64,000 nucleotides of DNA from Halorhabdus amylolytica (GCF_004944975.1 NZ_SPQG01000013.1:32340-96339); one strand, 5' to 3'. Counted from the stretch's first letter, positions 17,683-26,197 are shown. Program-made: numbers and translations. The notes: generated from the letters alone by a model not told the origin.

Positions 17683-18321
17683 CGATCGAAACGAACGCGT
17701 CCGGACGCCACACTCCTCGCGGTAGTTACACGATTCGCATTTCCGTCTGTTGTCGACCCGCGAGGGCGGGCCGTCGATCGAGGCGACCGTCCGCATCGTC
17801 GCCCGATAGGTCGCTCGTCGATGAGCGGACAAGTCGATACGGCGAATGACGCCGTGAGCCGGATACTCGGCGAACGCGATCTCGACCGGACGCTCGCGCT
17901 CGTAGGACAGTGCTAGCGCCGCCGCGACCAGACGTACGGACTGTGGCCCCCAAATCCCAGTCTCGGGCGGCTCGCCGGCGAACACAAGTGACGGCGCCAG
18001 CGGCTCCTCAAGTACCTTATGGGCGATGCCCCGACAATCCCTCCCTTCCAGGAAGACATCCCGTCCGGCGGGATCGACGAGGCGATCCCAGGAATCGAGA
18101 CGCGCCTTGGCTCGGTGCAATGTCGAGCGATACTGTGTCCCAGTGACGGCTATGGGCTCGGTGGAGAGATCCGACTCGACGAGTAAACGCGGGTACTCGA
18201 AAGCCAGCGCACGCGTCTCCACGACCGCTTCGGGTATCTCGGGATCCTCGTCCACCAGTTGACGATAATACAGCTGGCGAGGGCAGTAGGCAGCAATCGC
18301 CAGGTCGTGAAACGTGGGCAC
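17674..18321 (-). CDS. Solo Cas4-like PD-(D/E)XK nuclease
   Basis: 215 aa RecB-family nuclease with the Cas4 iron-sulfur cysteines: one Cys near the N-terminus in AAYCPRQLYYRQ (residue 13) and three near the C-terminus in CESCNYREECG. The catalytic core region includes GTQYRSTLHRAKARLDSWDRLVDPAG and VEIAFAEYPAHGVIRRIDLS. No other cas gene or CRISPR array occurs in the window, so it belongs to the stand-alone Cas4 group seen in many haloarchaea. A role in DNA end processing is likely but unproven. It starts 72 bases from the next gene on its strand. Confidence 0.75.
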   Translation of the reverse strand: MPTFHDLAIAAYCPRQLYYRQLVDEDPEIPEAVVETRALAFEYPRLLVESDLSTEPIAVTGTQYRSTLHRAKARLDSWDRLVDPAGRDVFLEGRDCRGIAHKVLEEPLAPSLVFAGEPPETGIWGPQSVRLVAAALALSYERERPVEIAFAEYPAHGVIRRIDLSAHRRATYRATMRTVASIDGPPSRVDNRRKCESCNYREECGVRTRSFRSLL

Positions 18322-18393
18322 GCCGGTTTTAGCTGCGTTCTGGCACTTGAACCGACGGAACGGTCGAAACTGGATGGAAAAAGATGGGAAACG

Positions 18394-18996
18394 TCAAAAG
18401 GAGACGTCCGTCTCGATGTCGGCGACAGCCTCCTCGAGGCCGTCCTCGGTCACGTCCGCCGTCAGTCGGTCGGCGAGGTCGGCATCGGGGAGGACGTCCC
18501 GGAACGCGCTCCGGAACCGATGGCTCACCCCCCTGGCCTCCTCGCGAGCCACGAGGACACGTCGGTAGCGAGCGACCGCGTCACGATCAAGGCCCAGTTC
18601 CTCGGCCAGGGCCTCGTCGTTATCCTGCCTTTTGAGTCGGCCCCGGAGTGTCTCCCAGTCGATCGGCGCCTCGTTGTCCGAATCCCGAAAGAGATGGAGT
18701 TCGAGTCTGGCCGCCACGACGGTCCTCTCGTCGATCGACAATCGGTCAGCCAATTCGACATCGGTATCGCCGCGATAGAACCTCCGGACCAACTTCACCC
18801 GCTTGTCATCCCCGAGGTCGGTCTCGAAGGAGAACCGCTCGCGCATCTGATCGACGACCCCCCGGAGCTGTGCCTCGACGGTCTCCTCGTCCGGATCAGA
18901 TAGCGCGCCGTGGGCCACTTCCTGATCCTCCGTGACGGTATCGGTCCCGGCCACGTCGACGAACAGTTCCCGAAGATCGTCCGTCTTCTCGTCCAT
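18394..18996 (-). CDS. Conditioned-medium-induced protein 4-like HTH protein
   Basis: 200 aa from ATG 18996 (MDEKTDDLRELFVDVAGTD). Two sigma-like helix-turn-helix segments are visible: DVELADRLSIDERTVVAARLELH (about residues 82-104) and ALAEELGLDRDAVARYRRVL (about 130-150). The end reads EDGLEEAVADIETDVSF. This architecture matches the haloarchaeal protein named conditioned medium-induced protein 4, a probable DNA-binding regulator of growth-phase response; I rely on memory of that family for the name. The solo cas4 gene follows 72 bases downstream. Confidence 0.75.
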   Translation of the reverse strand: MDEKTDDLRELFVDVAGTDTVTEDQEVAHGALSDPDEETVEAQLRGVVDQMRERFSFETDLGDDKRVKLVRRFYRGDTDVELADRLSIDERTVVAARLELHLFRDSDNEAPIDWETLRGRLKRQDNDEALAEELGLDRDAVARYRRVLVAREEARGVSHRFRSAFRDVLPDADLADRLTADVTEDGLEEAVADIETDVSF

Positions 18997-19146
18997 TGCG
19001 ATCGAACTATTTGACCTGCAGACCATTGTAGGTGACGGGACCTGACTGTCGACGACGACTGATACGGATTATTGTAGATTATTTCCGGATAAACGTACTG
19101 ACGTAACCGAAAACCCAAAGAAGATCGCCCCCTGGAACACCGGTAC

Positions 19147-20469
19147 GTGCGCGTCCCGCCCTCCATCACCGATTCGCTGTCCACCGTCCCCTCGCTTCAT
19201 GCTCTGCCTGTCGTCGGAGGGAATCTCATTCCGATCGCTGGCGTCCTCTTTTTCGAGTGGTCGCCGACAGCGCTGTTGCTCGTCTATCAGGCCGAACTGG
19301 CCGCAATCTGCGTCTGGACCGTGGTCAAGATCCCCTTCGCCCACAAGCGACCCAACAACGCTATCGACGACCGATTCAGACTGCTCGGCCCGCTCCAGGA
19401 AAAACGCGGCGCAGTCGGGTTGCCGGGTCCGCTGCCGCCTGTATACCCGCGAAACGTCCCGACGCTCGTCTTTGCAGTCGTCATCGCGCCCGTCGTCGTC
19501 GGACTGGCCTTCGTCGTCTTCGCCTTGACGCGACCGACGGTCACCGAGGCCGACGCGGCTGCCTTCCTCTTGGGCGGGGCCGTGGTTTTTCTCACCCGCG
19601 GGATCGACAGCTACCGCGAGTACTTCCGTGCGAACGAGTATTGCGAGCACTCCCCACGGTCACTACTGCTCGTCCCCTTCAAGTACCTCTTCGTCGTCGG
19701 CCTCCTGTTCATGGCGTTTTTCGGCCTCGAATCGACCGTCGAGACGACCACAATCCTCGATCCCAGGCGGTCGGTACTCGCCCTCGCGATCGGGAAACTC
19801 GCCTACGACATCCGGGCGAGCCGACTGGAACATGACGACGACCGCCGGAGCCTGTTCTCGCTACTCTATGGGAGTAAACGCACCGAGATCGAACCCGTAC
19901 CCGTCGAGACACCGGATACGGAACCAGATCTCCGGACGTCGATGGGTCGGAAAGAGCGGGTCGTTGACGCTGTGGTTCACGGCGTCATCTACCTTGCGGG
20001 TGCGATCGGGTTCGTTACCGTCCTGATCGTCGGCTTTGGCGTGGTCGCGTCGAGTGTCGCCATTGTCCTCGTCGGCCTCGGTTTCGGCGTGTTCTTCGTC
20101 GCATTACGAGCGATCACACGCTACCTCCGATACGGGACGGTTGAATACCACTGCTACGACGACGTGCTCGTCGCGTACGACCGGCTTCTCGAGGAACCAC
20201 AGGCGAAAGTAGAGAATTACGCGGTCACCGACATCACGATCACGAACGGACTGGTCGATCGACTGCTCGACAGTTCGTCACTCGATTTCGACGTGTATTC
20301 GACGGACGACACGACGATGGAGATGTTCGTCCCAGCCCCCGAGAGAGTCGATACTGACGACGATGCCAACGAGAGCGTCGCGATGGACGTGCCCCATCTC
20401 ACGGATCCCCGATCGATTACGGAGACGCTCGGTCTCTCGTGGCATCTCGACGACAGCGCGAGTAAGTAA
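19147..20469 (+). CDS. DUF6498-type multi-pass membrane protein
   Basis: 440 aa, start GTG 19147. The first half has hydrophobic segments around residues 20-40, 105-145, 175-195, and another pair around 275-315, with a conserved KIPFAHKRPNNAIDDRF loop. A soluble domain follows (TVEYHCYDDVLVAYDRLLEEPQAK and VTDITITNGLVDRLLDS), similar to bacterial PH-like domains (bPH). The C-terminal tail is acidic. The N-terminal part resembles DUF6498, a haloarchaeal membrane family of unknown function. Confidence 0.75.
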   Translation: MRVPPSITDSLSTVPSLHALPVVGGNLIPIAGVLFFEWSPTALLLVYQAELAAICVWTVVKIPFAHKRPNNAIDDRFRLLGPLQEKRGAVGLPGPLPPVYPRNVPTLVFAVVIAPVVVGLAFVVFALTRPTVTEADAAAFLLGGAVVFLTRGIDSYREYFRANEYCEHSPRSLLLVPFKYLFVVGLLFMAFFGLESTVETTTILDPRRSVLALAIGKLAYDIRASRLEHDDDRRSLFSLLYGSKRTEIEPVPVETPDTEPDLRTSMGRKERVVDAVVHGVIYLAGAIGFVTVLIVGFGVVASSVAIVLVGLGFGVFFVALRAITRYLRYGTVEYHCYDDVLVAYDRLLEEPQAKVENYAVTDITITNGLVDRLLDSSSLDFDVYSTDDTTMEMFVPAPERVDTDDDANESVAMDVPHLTDPRSITETLGLSWHLDDSASK

Positions 20470-20592
20470 ACGGTTACGTGACGATCTCTGGGCACTATCC
20501 GGATCGTCGCTGAACGTGGCTCAAACGTCCCTTTGATCTTATGTCAGGATTATGGACGTGGGTCGAACACTGTGAAATGCGGAGGTATCACG

Positions 20593-20706
20593 ATGCCGCT
20601 GCTGAAATGTTCCAACTGCTCCGGACGGTTCGACTCGCTTGCCGACATGCGCGAGCACGTCTCGCGCTCCCACGAACGAAATACGCCACAGAGCCACAGG
20701 GGCTGA
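20593..20706 (+). CDS. C2H2 zinc-finger microprotein, copy 1
   Basis: 37 aa from ATG 20593. It carries a classical C2H2 finger: CSNC, then twelve residues (SGRFDSLADMRE), then HVSRSH. A strong Shine-Dalgarno sequence GGAGGT lies at 20581-20586, seven bases before the start, which is unusual in a haloarchaeal genome dominated by leaderless messages. A second, similar gene follows 132 bases downstream at 20839, so the two arose by tandem duplication. It could bind DNA or a protein partner; function unknown. Confidence 0.75.
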   Translation: MPLLKCSNCSGRFDSLADMREHVSRSHERNTPQSHRG

Positions 20707-20838
20707 TGGGGCGCCCCAATACGGAAATCAGTTTCTCGGAGAGTGGGGCGTGGTCATTCCGGACTGTTTCGCGTCCAGCAATCCTGCGTCCCCGTTGATG
20801 TCTCACCGGGCCAAAGAGTGCCTCACGGAGGAGTACCC

Positions 20839-20946
20839 ATGGCACTCCTGAAATGTTCCAACTGCCCTCAACGATTTGACTCGCTCACTGATATGCGTGA
20901 GCACGCCTGTCGTCACCGTCAACAGAAGGAACGTGAATGGCATTGA
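20839..20946 (+). CDS. C2H2 zinc-finger microprotein, copy 2
   Basis: 35 aa from ATG 20839 with Shine-Dalgarno GGAGGAG ending six bases before it. The finger is CSNC, twelve residues (PQRFDSLTDMRE) and HACRH. It shares LLKCSNC, RFDSL and DMREH with copy 1, and the DNA identity extends into the ribosome binding site but not into the third-base positions, which is a sign of selection on the protein. The tail KEREWH is different from that of copy 1. Confidence 0.75.
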   Translation: MALLKCSNCPQRFDSLTDMREHACRHRQQKEREWH

Positions 20947-21167
20947 GCGCAAGATTTTCGGGTACATTCGAGAAATTCGATTAGCGTTCCTCGTGACGTG
21001 AGGGGAATCCCCGGCGTTTCGCGCCTGGAAACACTGCATACGACTTGATTATCCGTCGCCTCGCAACGCCTCATGCCCGCCCAGGTCGGAGGCGGGTTTT
21101 GACTTTCCACTCCCGGTTCCCCCGCCGGTTGTCGCTTCCCACCCTACCCGACCCCCTTTTCGTTCTG

Positions 21168-21192
21168 TTTACAGGCTGTCGAGGCGAATGCC
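21168..21192. repeat. Copy B of the dispersed repeat
   Basis: 25 bases that match 11874-11898 with two differences, then diverge into GGGGTTGTCCGG. This copy sits in a gene-free stretch rich in hairpins (20947-21562), consistent with the remains of a mobile element. Confidence 0.5.
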
Positions 21193-21256
21193 ACGGGGTT
21201 GTCCGGAAATCGGAGGTTTTCGTGATGAGAATTTGATGTTTACAACGAACCTGCGA

Positions 21257-21319
21257 GCGGGCCTACGGCCCGCAATCAGATCACGAGAATCGAAGATTCT
21301 CAGTACCCCACAAAGGTAC
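21257..21319. repeat. Array of three tight hairpins
   Basis: Three hairpins in a row: a perfect 7-bp stem with loop TAC (21257-21273), a perfect 7-bp stem with loop GAA (21285-21301) and a 5-bp stem (21303-21307 with 21315-21319). The surrounding 20947-21562 has no gene that I recognise. A similar array occurs at 25666-25740. Confidence 0.6.
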
Positions 21320-21689
21320 GGTACTGATAACCGCAACCGCAAACGAGCGGCAGTCTCTCGAAAAGCCTGTTAGTTGAGAGGTCTTTCAGTGAGGCGCAAA
21401 ATTCCAGCGAACAAGCCACCAGACGATCGGTTCACCCGGTAGATATCGACCGGGAACGCCTAACTTCGCAGTGGTAACGCTGTCGTCGACTGCAGTCGCC
21501 GACTCGACAACAGTCACCAGTCATGGGTTGGTCAGAACGCTACTCGCCATCTTTCTTCGCCATCAACGGCGGCCGTCTGCGGTTGCGGCTGCGGATTCAG
21601 TACCGAACTTTGTGAGGTACTGAATATGGTTCACCTGGTCACGTTCATCGGCACTCCTGGCGACTACCAGAGGGAGGAGTACTTTGTAG

Positions 21690-22568
21690 TCAGATTCGTC
21701 CGGAACCGCGGCCAAACGAACCGGCGGTCGAAGACGAGCTTTCTGTGCCCAGTTCACCGAAGTCCATGTCTTCGAAGTGTTCGGGCGCAGTACGTTCGGT
21801 CGCGTAGACGTAGAGGGCAGTCTTGGCGATTCCGCTGAGTGCCTTGCCGACCAGCAGTCCCACGACGACCACGGTCCCGCCGACCGACAGCGTCGCCACC
21901 AGCTGGACGGTCCCCAGGCCTGTCGTCGCGACGTATGTGATCGCGCCGAGGACGACGCCACCCAGAGCCAGCAGGACGGTCACCACGTCGATCGCACCCA
22001 TCGCGCCGATGGACTCGCCCCAGGTGTCCTTGAACGTCCTCGCGCTCTCTCTGAACATCTCCGTGATCGAGGGGTCCCGAAAGACGATCACCGGGACAAC
22101 GAAGTACGTCATCACGCTCCAGGCGACCGCGAAGACCGCAGCAAGTAGGTGGGCAACGAGGTTGTCCTCGCTCTCGATCGCGCGGAGGATCACGCCGACG
22201 ATGGCGGCGACGACCGACCAGACAAGCAGTGGCAATTTCCGCTGCCAGGCGGCCGCCAACGCGGAACGAATCGACGGCTCATCGCCACGGAACGCCGTTC
22301 GGGTCGCTACGACGAGCGCCGCCGTGAAGAACGACGCGACGAACGTCTCGACGAGGTACGCGACGAACAGCGCGGCGAAGATCGCCGGGCCGGGCTCTTC
22401 GAAGAACGGGCCGGTGAAAGCGAGACTCCCGAACAGCGTCGCGAGGAACGCGAGGCCCGAAAGCCCGCCGATCAGCGGGAACAATAATAGTTTCGGATGA
22501 GCTCGGAGCACGCAGACGCTCCGGCGTGCCATGCCGAACCCGATCATGAGACGTTTGATCACTCCCAT
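21690..22568 (-). CDS. DUF6159 family membrane protein
   Basis: 292 aa from ATG 22568 (MGVIKRLMIGFGMARRS); upstream in-frame codons to 22856 overlap the divergent lipoprotein gene. There are about six membrane segments, including ALFVAYLVETFVASFFTAALV and VMTYFVVPVIVFRDPSITEMF, then FKDTWGESIGAMGAID near residue 190 and a soluble Ser/Gly-rich C-terminal tail after residue 260. The pattern matches DUF6159, found in bacteria and archaea without known function. Confidence 0.8.
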   Translation of the reverse strand: MGVIKRLMIGFGMARRSVCVLRAHPKLLLFPLIGGLSGLAFLATLFGSLAFTGPFFEEPGPAIFAALFVAYLVETFVASFFTAALVVATRTAFRGDEPSIRSALAAAWQRKLPLLVWSVVAAIVGVILRAIESEDNLVAHLLAAVFAVAWSVMTYFVVPVIVFRDPSITEMFRESARTFKDTWGESIGAMGAIDVVTVLLALGGVVLGAITYVATTGLGTVQLVATLSVGGTVVVVGLLVGKALSGIAKTALYVYATERTAPEHFEDMDFGELGTESSSSTAGSFGRGSGRI

Positions 22569-22716
22569 ACCCGGGTTTCCGGGCCACAACCGATAAAACA
22601 GCTTGCCATTGTCTCCGACTCCGAAACGCTGAACAACCCGTATATCCCCCGCTGCCAAACGGGAAACCAGTCCGAGATGATGATGCTGAAAACACATGTG
22701 AAGGAAAGGACTGGAG

Positions 22717-23148
22717 ATGATGCGTAACAGACGGCAGTTTCTCGCGGCAGTGGGGAGTACGATTAGTATCGCGTCAGTCTCGGGCTGTCTCGGAGTCCTC
22801 TCCTCCAGTGGGACCGACCCAAGATACCCGGGAGGGACCGTCGTAATCGAGAACAAGGGCGATCAGTCGCTGGCCGTCTCAATTACGATTGTCGAGGACG
22901 AATACGACGCGACAATCGAAACGTCAGTGCCCGCCGGCGAGACCTACGTTCGACGAGAGTTCGTAGATGCCGACGCAGGCGAGGTCGTCACGCTCTCGGC
23001 ACGCCTCGGCGAGAGTGGTGATCCGGCAACGTTCGAGTTGCTCCCCGCCGGCGGAGAAAACAACGCTCGACCGGAAATCGCGCGACTGGCGGTGCAAAAC
23101 GCTGTCGAGGCAAGTGCTCAATGGACTGCGGAACGTGGTGAACGATGA
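22717..23148 (+). CDS. Tat lipoprotein of unknown function
   Basis: 143 aa. The N-terminus NRRQFLAAVGSTISIASVSG followed by CLG gives a twin-arginine signal and lipobox (Cys at about residue 24), so the mature protein of about 120 aa is anchored outside the cell. The remainder is beta-rich (GGTVVIENKGDQSLAVSITIVED) and looks like a small immunoglobulin-type domain. It is divergent from the DUF6159 gene. Confidence 0.75.
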   Translation: MMRNRRQFLAAVGSTISIASVSGCLGVLSSSGTDPRYPGGTVVIENKGDQSLAVSITIVEDEYDATIETSVPAGETYVRREFVDADAGEVVTLSARLGESGDPATFELLPAGGENNARPEIARLAVQNAVEASAQWTAERGER

Positions 23149-23237
23149 TTGCACCAGACAATCTCTTTGGAGACCACCCTTTCTCAGCGTGGAACCTCGC
23201 CATGACTCTTAAGTACAAAAGTGCCTGACGGACGTGT

Positions 23238-23378
23238 ATGGTTCCCAGCATCGTTCACACGCTCCGAAGCCGACTCACGCTTCGGCGGTTGCTCCCCCAT
23301 GCAGCATTCCTCGCCCTCGCCTACGGTGTGACCAGCAGTCGTGACATCCTCCTCTCTAACAGTTATAACAGGCCGTAA
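23238..23378 (+). CDS. Possible 46-aa hydrophobic small protein
   Basis: ATG 23238 to TAA 23376-23378. The peptide has one hydrophobic stretch (LLPHAAFLALAYGVT, residues 18-32) and a basic N-terminus. It may be a small membrane protein or the start of a broken gene. The rest of 23149-23512 holds nothing recognisable and is AT-rich after 23350. Confidence 0.3.
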   Translation: MVPSIVHTLRSRLTLRRLLPHAAFLALAYGVTSSRDILLSNSYNRP

Positions 23379-23512
23379 GACCTCTTCCCACCCCTGAACA
23401 GTAAGAGATGGGATTCCAAGGGCCAGCTAACAGACAGTATTTTATATTAGAACCACTAACTCGAAGTTAATATTCTTCATGAAAGCGATATTAGGGCCGA
23501 AAACGAGGTTCT

Positions 23513-24809
23513 GTGAGATCCCACGCTCGTCTACTCCTACATCTCTGTCCCCGTACTGAAACTTGTGAGGTCGTCGATGCGTTCTTCGAGGGCCTCGATC
23601 TCCTGGCGGAGTTCGTCGGGGCAGACCACGGCTTCGCCAGCGACGACTACGACGACGCACTCCGAACGCTCTGTACGACGGACACAGACCTCGAATTCTG
23701 GCTGGAGCAACTCGATGCACGTGTGTCCGGTGTCACACTCGACGCAATACTCTCGGGGGAGTTGTCCTCGGAAATGGACGACCAGCGAGATAACACTGAA
23801 GATAGCGGCGGTACCTCCGACAGATCAGCGAGAGACGACGATTCCACGGGCCATTCCGAGCGGACGGGCGACGTTCTCCATGTGTCATATTTCACTGATG
23901 GACCACTCAGCACCGACAATTTCACCGGTGGCGCAATAGATGTCGAACACGTGACCGTCTGGACACTGAAACTCGAGTACTTCGTCGGTGACGCGTTCGA
24001 GGAGTTACGCGTCGATGAACCGACGACCGTCGAGAAACACTAGCGTCGAACCAGCCAAATCAGGGACGACCGACACGAAGATATCGTCGTCACTCCAGAA
24101 GCGGCCGATATTCTCGACCTATGTCTACATCCTTGAGGAACTCGGTCGCGAAGACGCCCTCTCGCAACTCCACGAGGAGATCTACCTCGAAAGCAAGCGC
24201 TTCTGCGAGGAGTACGCCCGACAGCTGATCGACGAAGGTAACGAAGACCGTGCGATCGAAGTCGTTGAGGACGGTATCCATACGTTCCGATCGGATCGTA
24301 CCCTTCGCTGGCTCGCTGCCGACCGCTACGAGGACCGGGATATGGACGAGTACCGTGCCACGCTGAAACAGTTGTTTCTCGATCATACGGAGTGGGCAGC
24401 GTACGACGACCTGAAGTCGGTCTGTGACGATCAGGAGTGGCAGTCGATCTACGAGGAATTCGAACGGCATTTCGAACGGGACGATAGAAAAGACCTCGTC
24501 GCACTGTACGTCCACGACGACGACCTCGAAAAAGCGTTCGTCGAACTGAAAGACGGGGCGGATCTCTCGTCGGTTCGCCAGTACCGTGATCCAGTCACAA
24601 CCACTGCGCCGGTCGAGTACTTCGAGCTCTACCGGGAACTTCTCGTCCCGTTTGCCGCTGGCGACACCGGACGACACTACCGAGACATCGCCGACCACCT
24701 AGAAGAGATGCAGGGGTTGGTCCCCGAAGCGCGGTTCGTCGATTTCCTGAAAGACAATCACTCGAACCGGCCAGCGTTTCTCGACGAACTGAACAAGGCC
24801 GGGTTTTGA
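23513..24809 (+). pseudogene. Decayed SWIM-type zinc-finger family gene (C-terminal part)
   Basis: The frame from 23513 (AFFEGLDLLAEFVGADHGF, DDYDDALRTLCTTDTDLEFW, ... FVGDAFEELRVDEPTTVEKH) ends at TAG 24041-24043 but continues in the same frame with IRDDRHEDIVVTPEAADILD. It then shifts by one base near 24119 into YVYILEELGREDALSQL and remains open to 24809. The last part is a helical repeat domain (RAIEVVEDGIHTFRSD ... NRPAFLDELNKAGF) like the C-terminal region of haloarchaeal SWIM zinc-finger proteins. The N-terminal SWIM motif is missing. So this is one gene with a stop, a frameshift and a lost 5' end. Family name is from memory. Confidence 0.6.
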
Positions 24810-24866
24810 GCAACTCCGTGCTGTACGCCGAACGTTTACTCGTGATAGCGATCCCAGCCCTGATCG

Positions 24867-25369
24867 GTGGTCAAAAGCAGAGAGAAAGGTCCGATTCCAA
24901 CAGCGATCCTTCGGGATACGCGCGAACAGCGCCCGTGGACGTTCAATACCCTCTGGTCGAGACGTGCGACGTGACACTCTCGACCGGAGACTATGCCGCC
25001 CCAGCCGACTGTACACACGACCCAGGGGCAAACACCTATCAGCCATAGTTCGCGGTCGAACGCAAGTCCTGTCAGGACTTCCTCACTGCACTCACGTGGG
25101 AACGAGACCGATTCATCTCCGAGCTACAGCGGGCCGCGGAGTGGCTACAGCCCCTTATTGTCGTCGTCGAGACTTCCTGGGAAACCCTGCTTCGCAATCG
25201 CGGCTGTATGACGTGGCGGGACATTCATCCGAATCAAATCGTGGGCACCCTCTCGGCATGGACTCGTCACTACAACGTTGCGTTCCATTTCGCCGAGTCA
25301 CGCCGACGAGCCGAACTGTGTGCGTATCTCCTCCTCGTTCGTCACAGTTTGCTCCGACGACGTGAGTAA
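24867..25369 (+). pseudogene. Decayed ERCC4-type nuclease gene
   Basis: A GTG at 24867 opens a frame reading IPTAILRDTREQRPWTF, the first strand of an ERCC4 nuclease. After a frameshift near 24935 the sequence continues as VTLSTGDYA and meets TAG at 25046-25048. It resumes in the same frame with FAVERKSCQDFLTAL, which contains the catalytic ERK-x3-D motif of XPF/MUS81-type nucleases, then LIVVVETSWE, HPNQIVGTLSAWTRHYNV and SRRRAELCAYLLL to TAA 25369. All blocks of the family are present in order, so the gene was full-length and has been inactivated by at least two lesions. Confidence 0.8.
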
Positions 25370-25481
25370 GTCCGACACGACAACTTGTTCGGTTGAGCTT
25401 TCTGTCTACTTTCCGATATACCGACGTCAAAAGCGAGACGCGCCAAGACATCGTCGTCTTGGATTTTAGGGAATGTGTGAG

Positions 25482-25557
25482 AGCCAAGGGCCGGATTTGA
25501 ACCGGCGATGGGCGGCTCTGCAGGCCGCTGCGTTCGGCCGGACTCTGCCACCTTGGC
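25482..25557 (-). tRNA. tRNA-Cys (GCA)
   Basis: 76-nt cloverleaf. Acceptor GCCAAGG pairs with CCTTGGC with discriminator U; the anticodon stem GCGGC/GCCGC holds loop CTGCAGA with anticodon GCA; the T arm is GCCGGTTCAAATCCGGC. CCA is not encoded. In many haloarchaea tRNA-Cys is the last gene of the rrn operon. Here it lies about 820 bases beyond 5S and beyond a terminator, with an AT-rich TATA-like box (CATAAATC) about 30 bases upstream, so it is probably transcribed on its own. Confidence 0.95.
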
Positions 25558-25665
25558 GCGTATAAAACTCTTCGACGCAACGATTTATGAGTTGTGTTCT
25601 GGCCGACATCGCGTTTGATGCCGGCGATTGGTGGCTGTCGCACGCGATGAAAGAGCGCGCGACGT

Positions 25666-25740
25666 TGACAGACGAACGAAGTGAGTCTGTCAGAACGAAG
25701 CGAACGCAACGTTCGCGAAGGTCGGAGCGCTTTGCGCTCC
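25666..25740. repeat. Second array of three tight hairpins
   Basis: Perfect stems of 8 bp (25666-25673 with 25685-25692), 7 bp with loop CAA (25700-25716) and 7 bp with loop TTT (25724-25740) follow one another directly between tRNA-Cys and its partial copy. Confidence 0.6.
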
Positions 25741-25744
25741 GGAA

Positions 25745-25784
25745 CTGCAGGCCGCTGCGTTCGGCCAGACTCTGCCACCTTAGC
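25745..25784 (-). pseudogene. Truncated second copy of the tRNA-Cys 5' half
   Basis: 40 bases identical to the first 40 bases of tRNA-Cys except for two positions; the match stops in the anticodon loop (CTGCAG). Upstream similarity to the real gene is weak but includes a TATA-like GTATACA. No 3' half is attached, so it cannot make a tRNA. Confidence 0.85.
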
Positions 25785-25984
25785 GCAGTATACACTCACC
25801 AGTCTGTCGAGTGAGGTTTTCGAGTAGCGACCGCCGACAGTGAACGAGTGACGATTGCGTGAGAGATCACTATCCCCACCAAAAGCCCGCTATCCCACTC
25901 AATCCCCAACAATTGAACACAATCGACCCAAATTTATCAGGACGTAAAAACGTTCTTGGGCGTTCTCCCCATAGGGACGCGTAC

Positions 25985-26197
25985 ATGTCGACACTCGACC
26001 GAACGTTCCCCGACGAGCATAGTACGTCGCATCTGATCGCGCTCGGTGCCGTCCTGATCGTCGCGAGCCTGGGCGTTGCCGGCTGGCTACTGAGTACTGG
26101 TGACATTCCCGGCGGCCTCAGTACGTTGCTGTTGACTGTTGCCGGCGGCCTCTTCGTCGCGATTGGTAACGCAGAAGATTCTCGAGCGAGTGCCTAG
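25985..26197 (+). CDS. Small two-helix membrane protein
   Basis: 70 aa from ATG 25985. Two hydrophobic segments (LIALGAVLIVASLGVAGWLL, residues 17-36, and LSTLLLTVAGGLFVAIG, 45-61) are joined by a short STGDIPGG loop. An AT-rich element near 25931-25940 is a plausible promoter. It sits between the rrn terminator and tRNA-Cys on the opposite strand, which suggests insertion into the original end of the rrn operon. Confidence 0.65.
   Translation: MSTLDRTFPDEHSTSHLIALGAVLIVASLGVAGWLLSTGDIPGGLSTLLLTVAGGLFVAIGNAEDSRASA

Noticed and set aside
17674-18321. Possible CRISPR locus around the cas4-like gene
   Set aside because: No repeat-spacer array or other cas gene is visible anywhere in the 64 kb, so only a solo nuclease is called.
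21563-21961. Minus-strand frame with SDYKVLLPLVVARSADERDQVNH, possibly a universal stress protein piece
   Set aside because: It only overlaps the DUF6159 gene end in another frame and lacks a start and the rest of the domain; too weak to call.
23647-24043. A Cys-rich minus-strand reading of the same segment as the SWIM-type pseudogene (VCPDELRQEIEALEERIDDL)
   Set aside because: Its runs of Val and Cys are mirror images of Asp-rich and Ala codons on the plus strand, it is broken by stops, and the plus reading continues into a recognisable domain.
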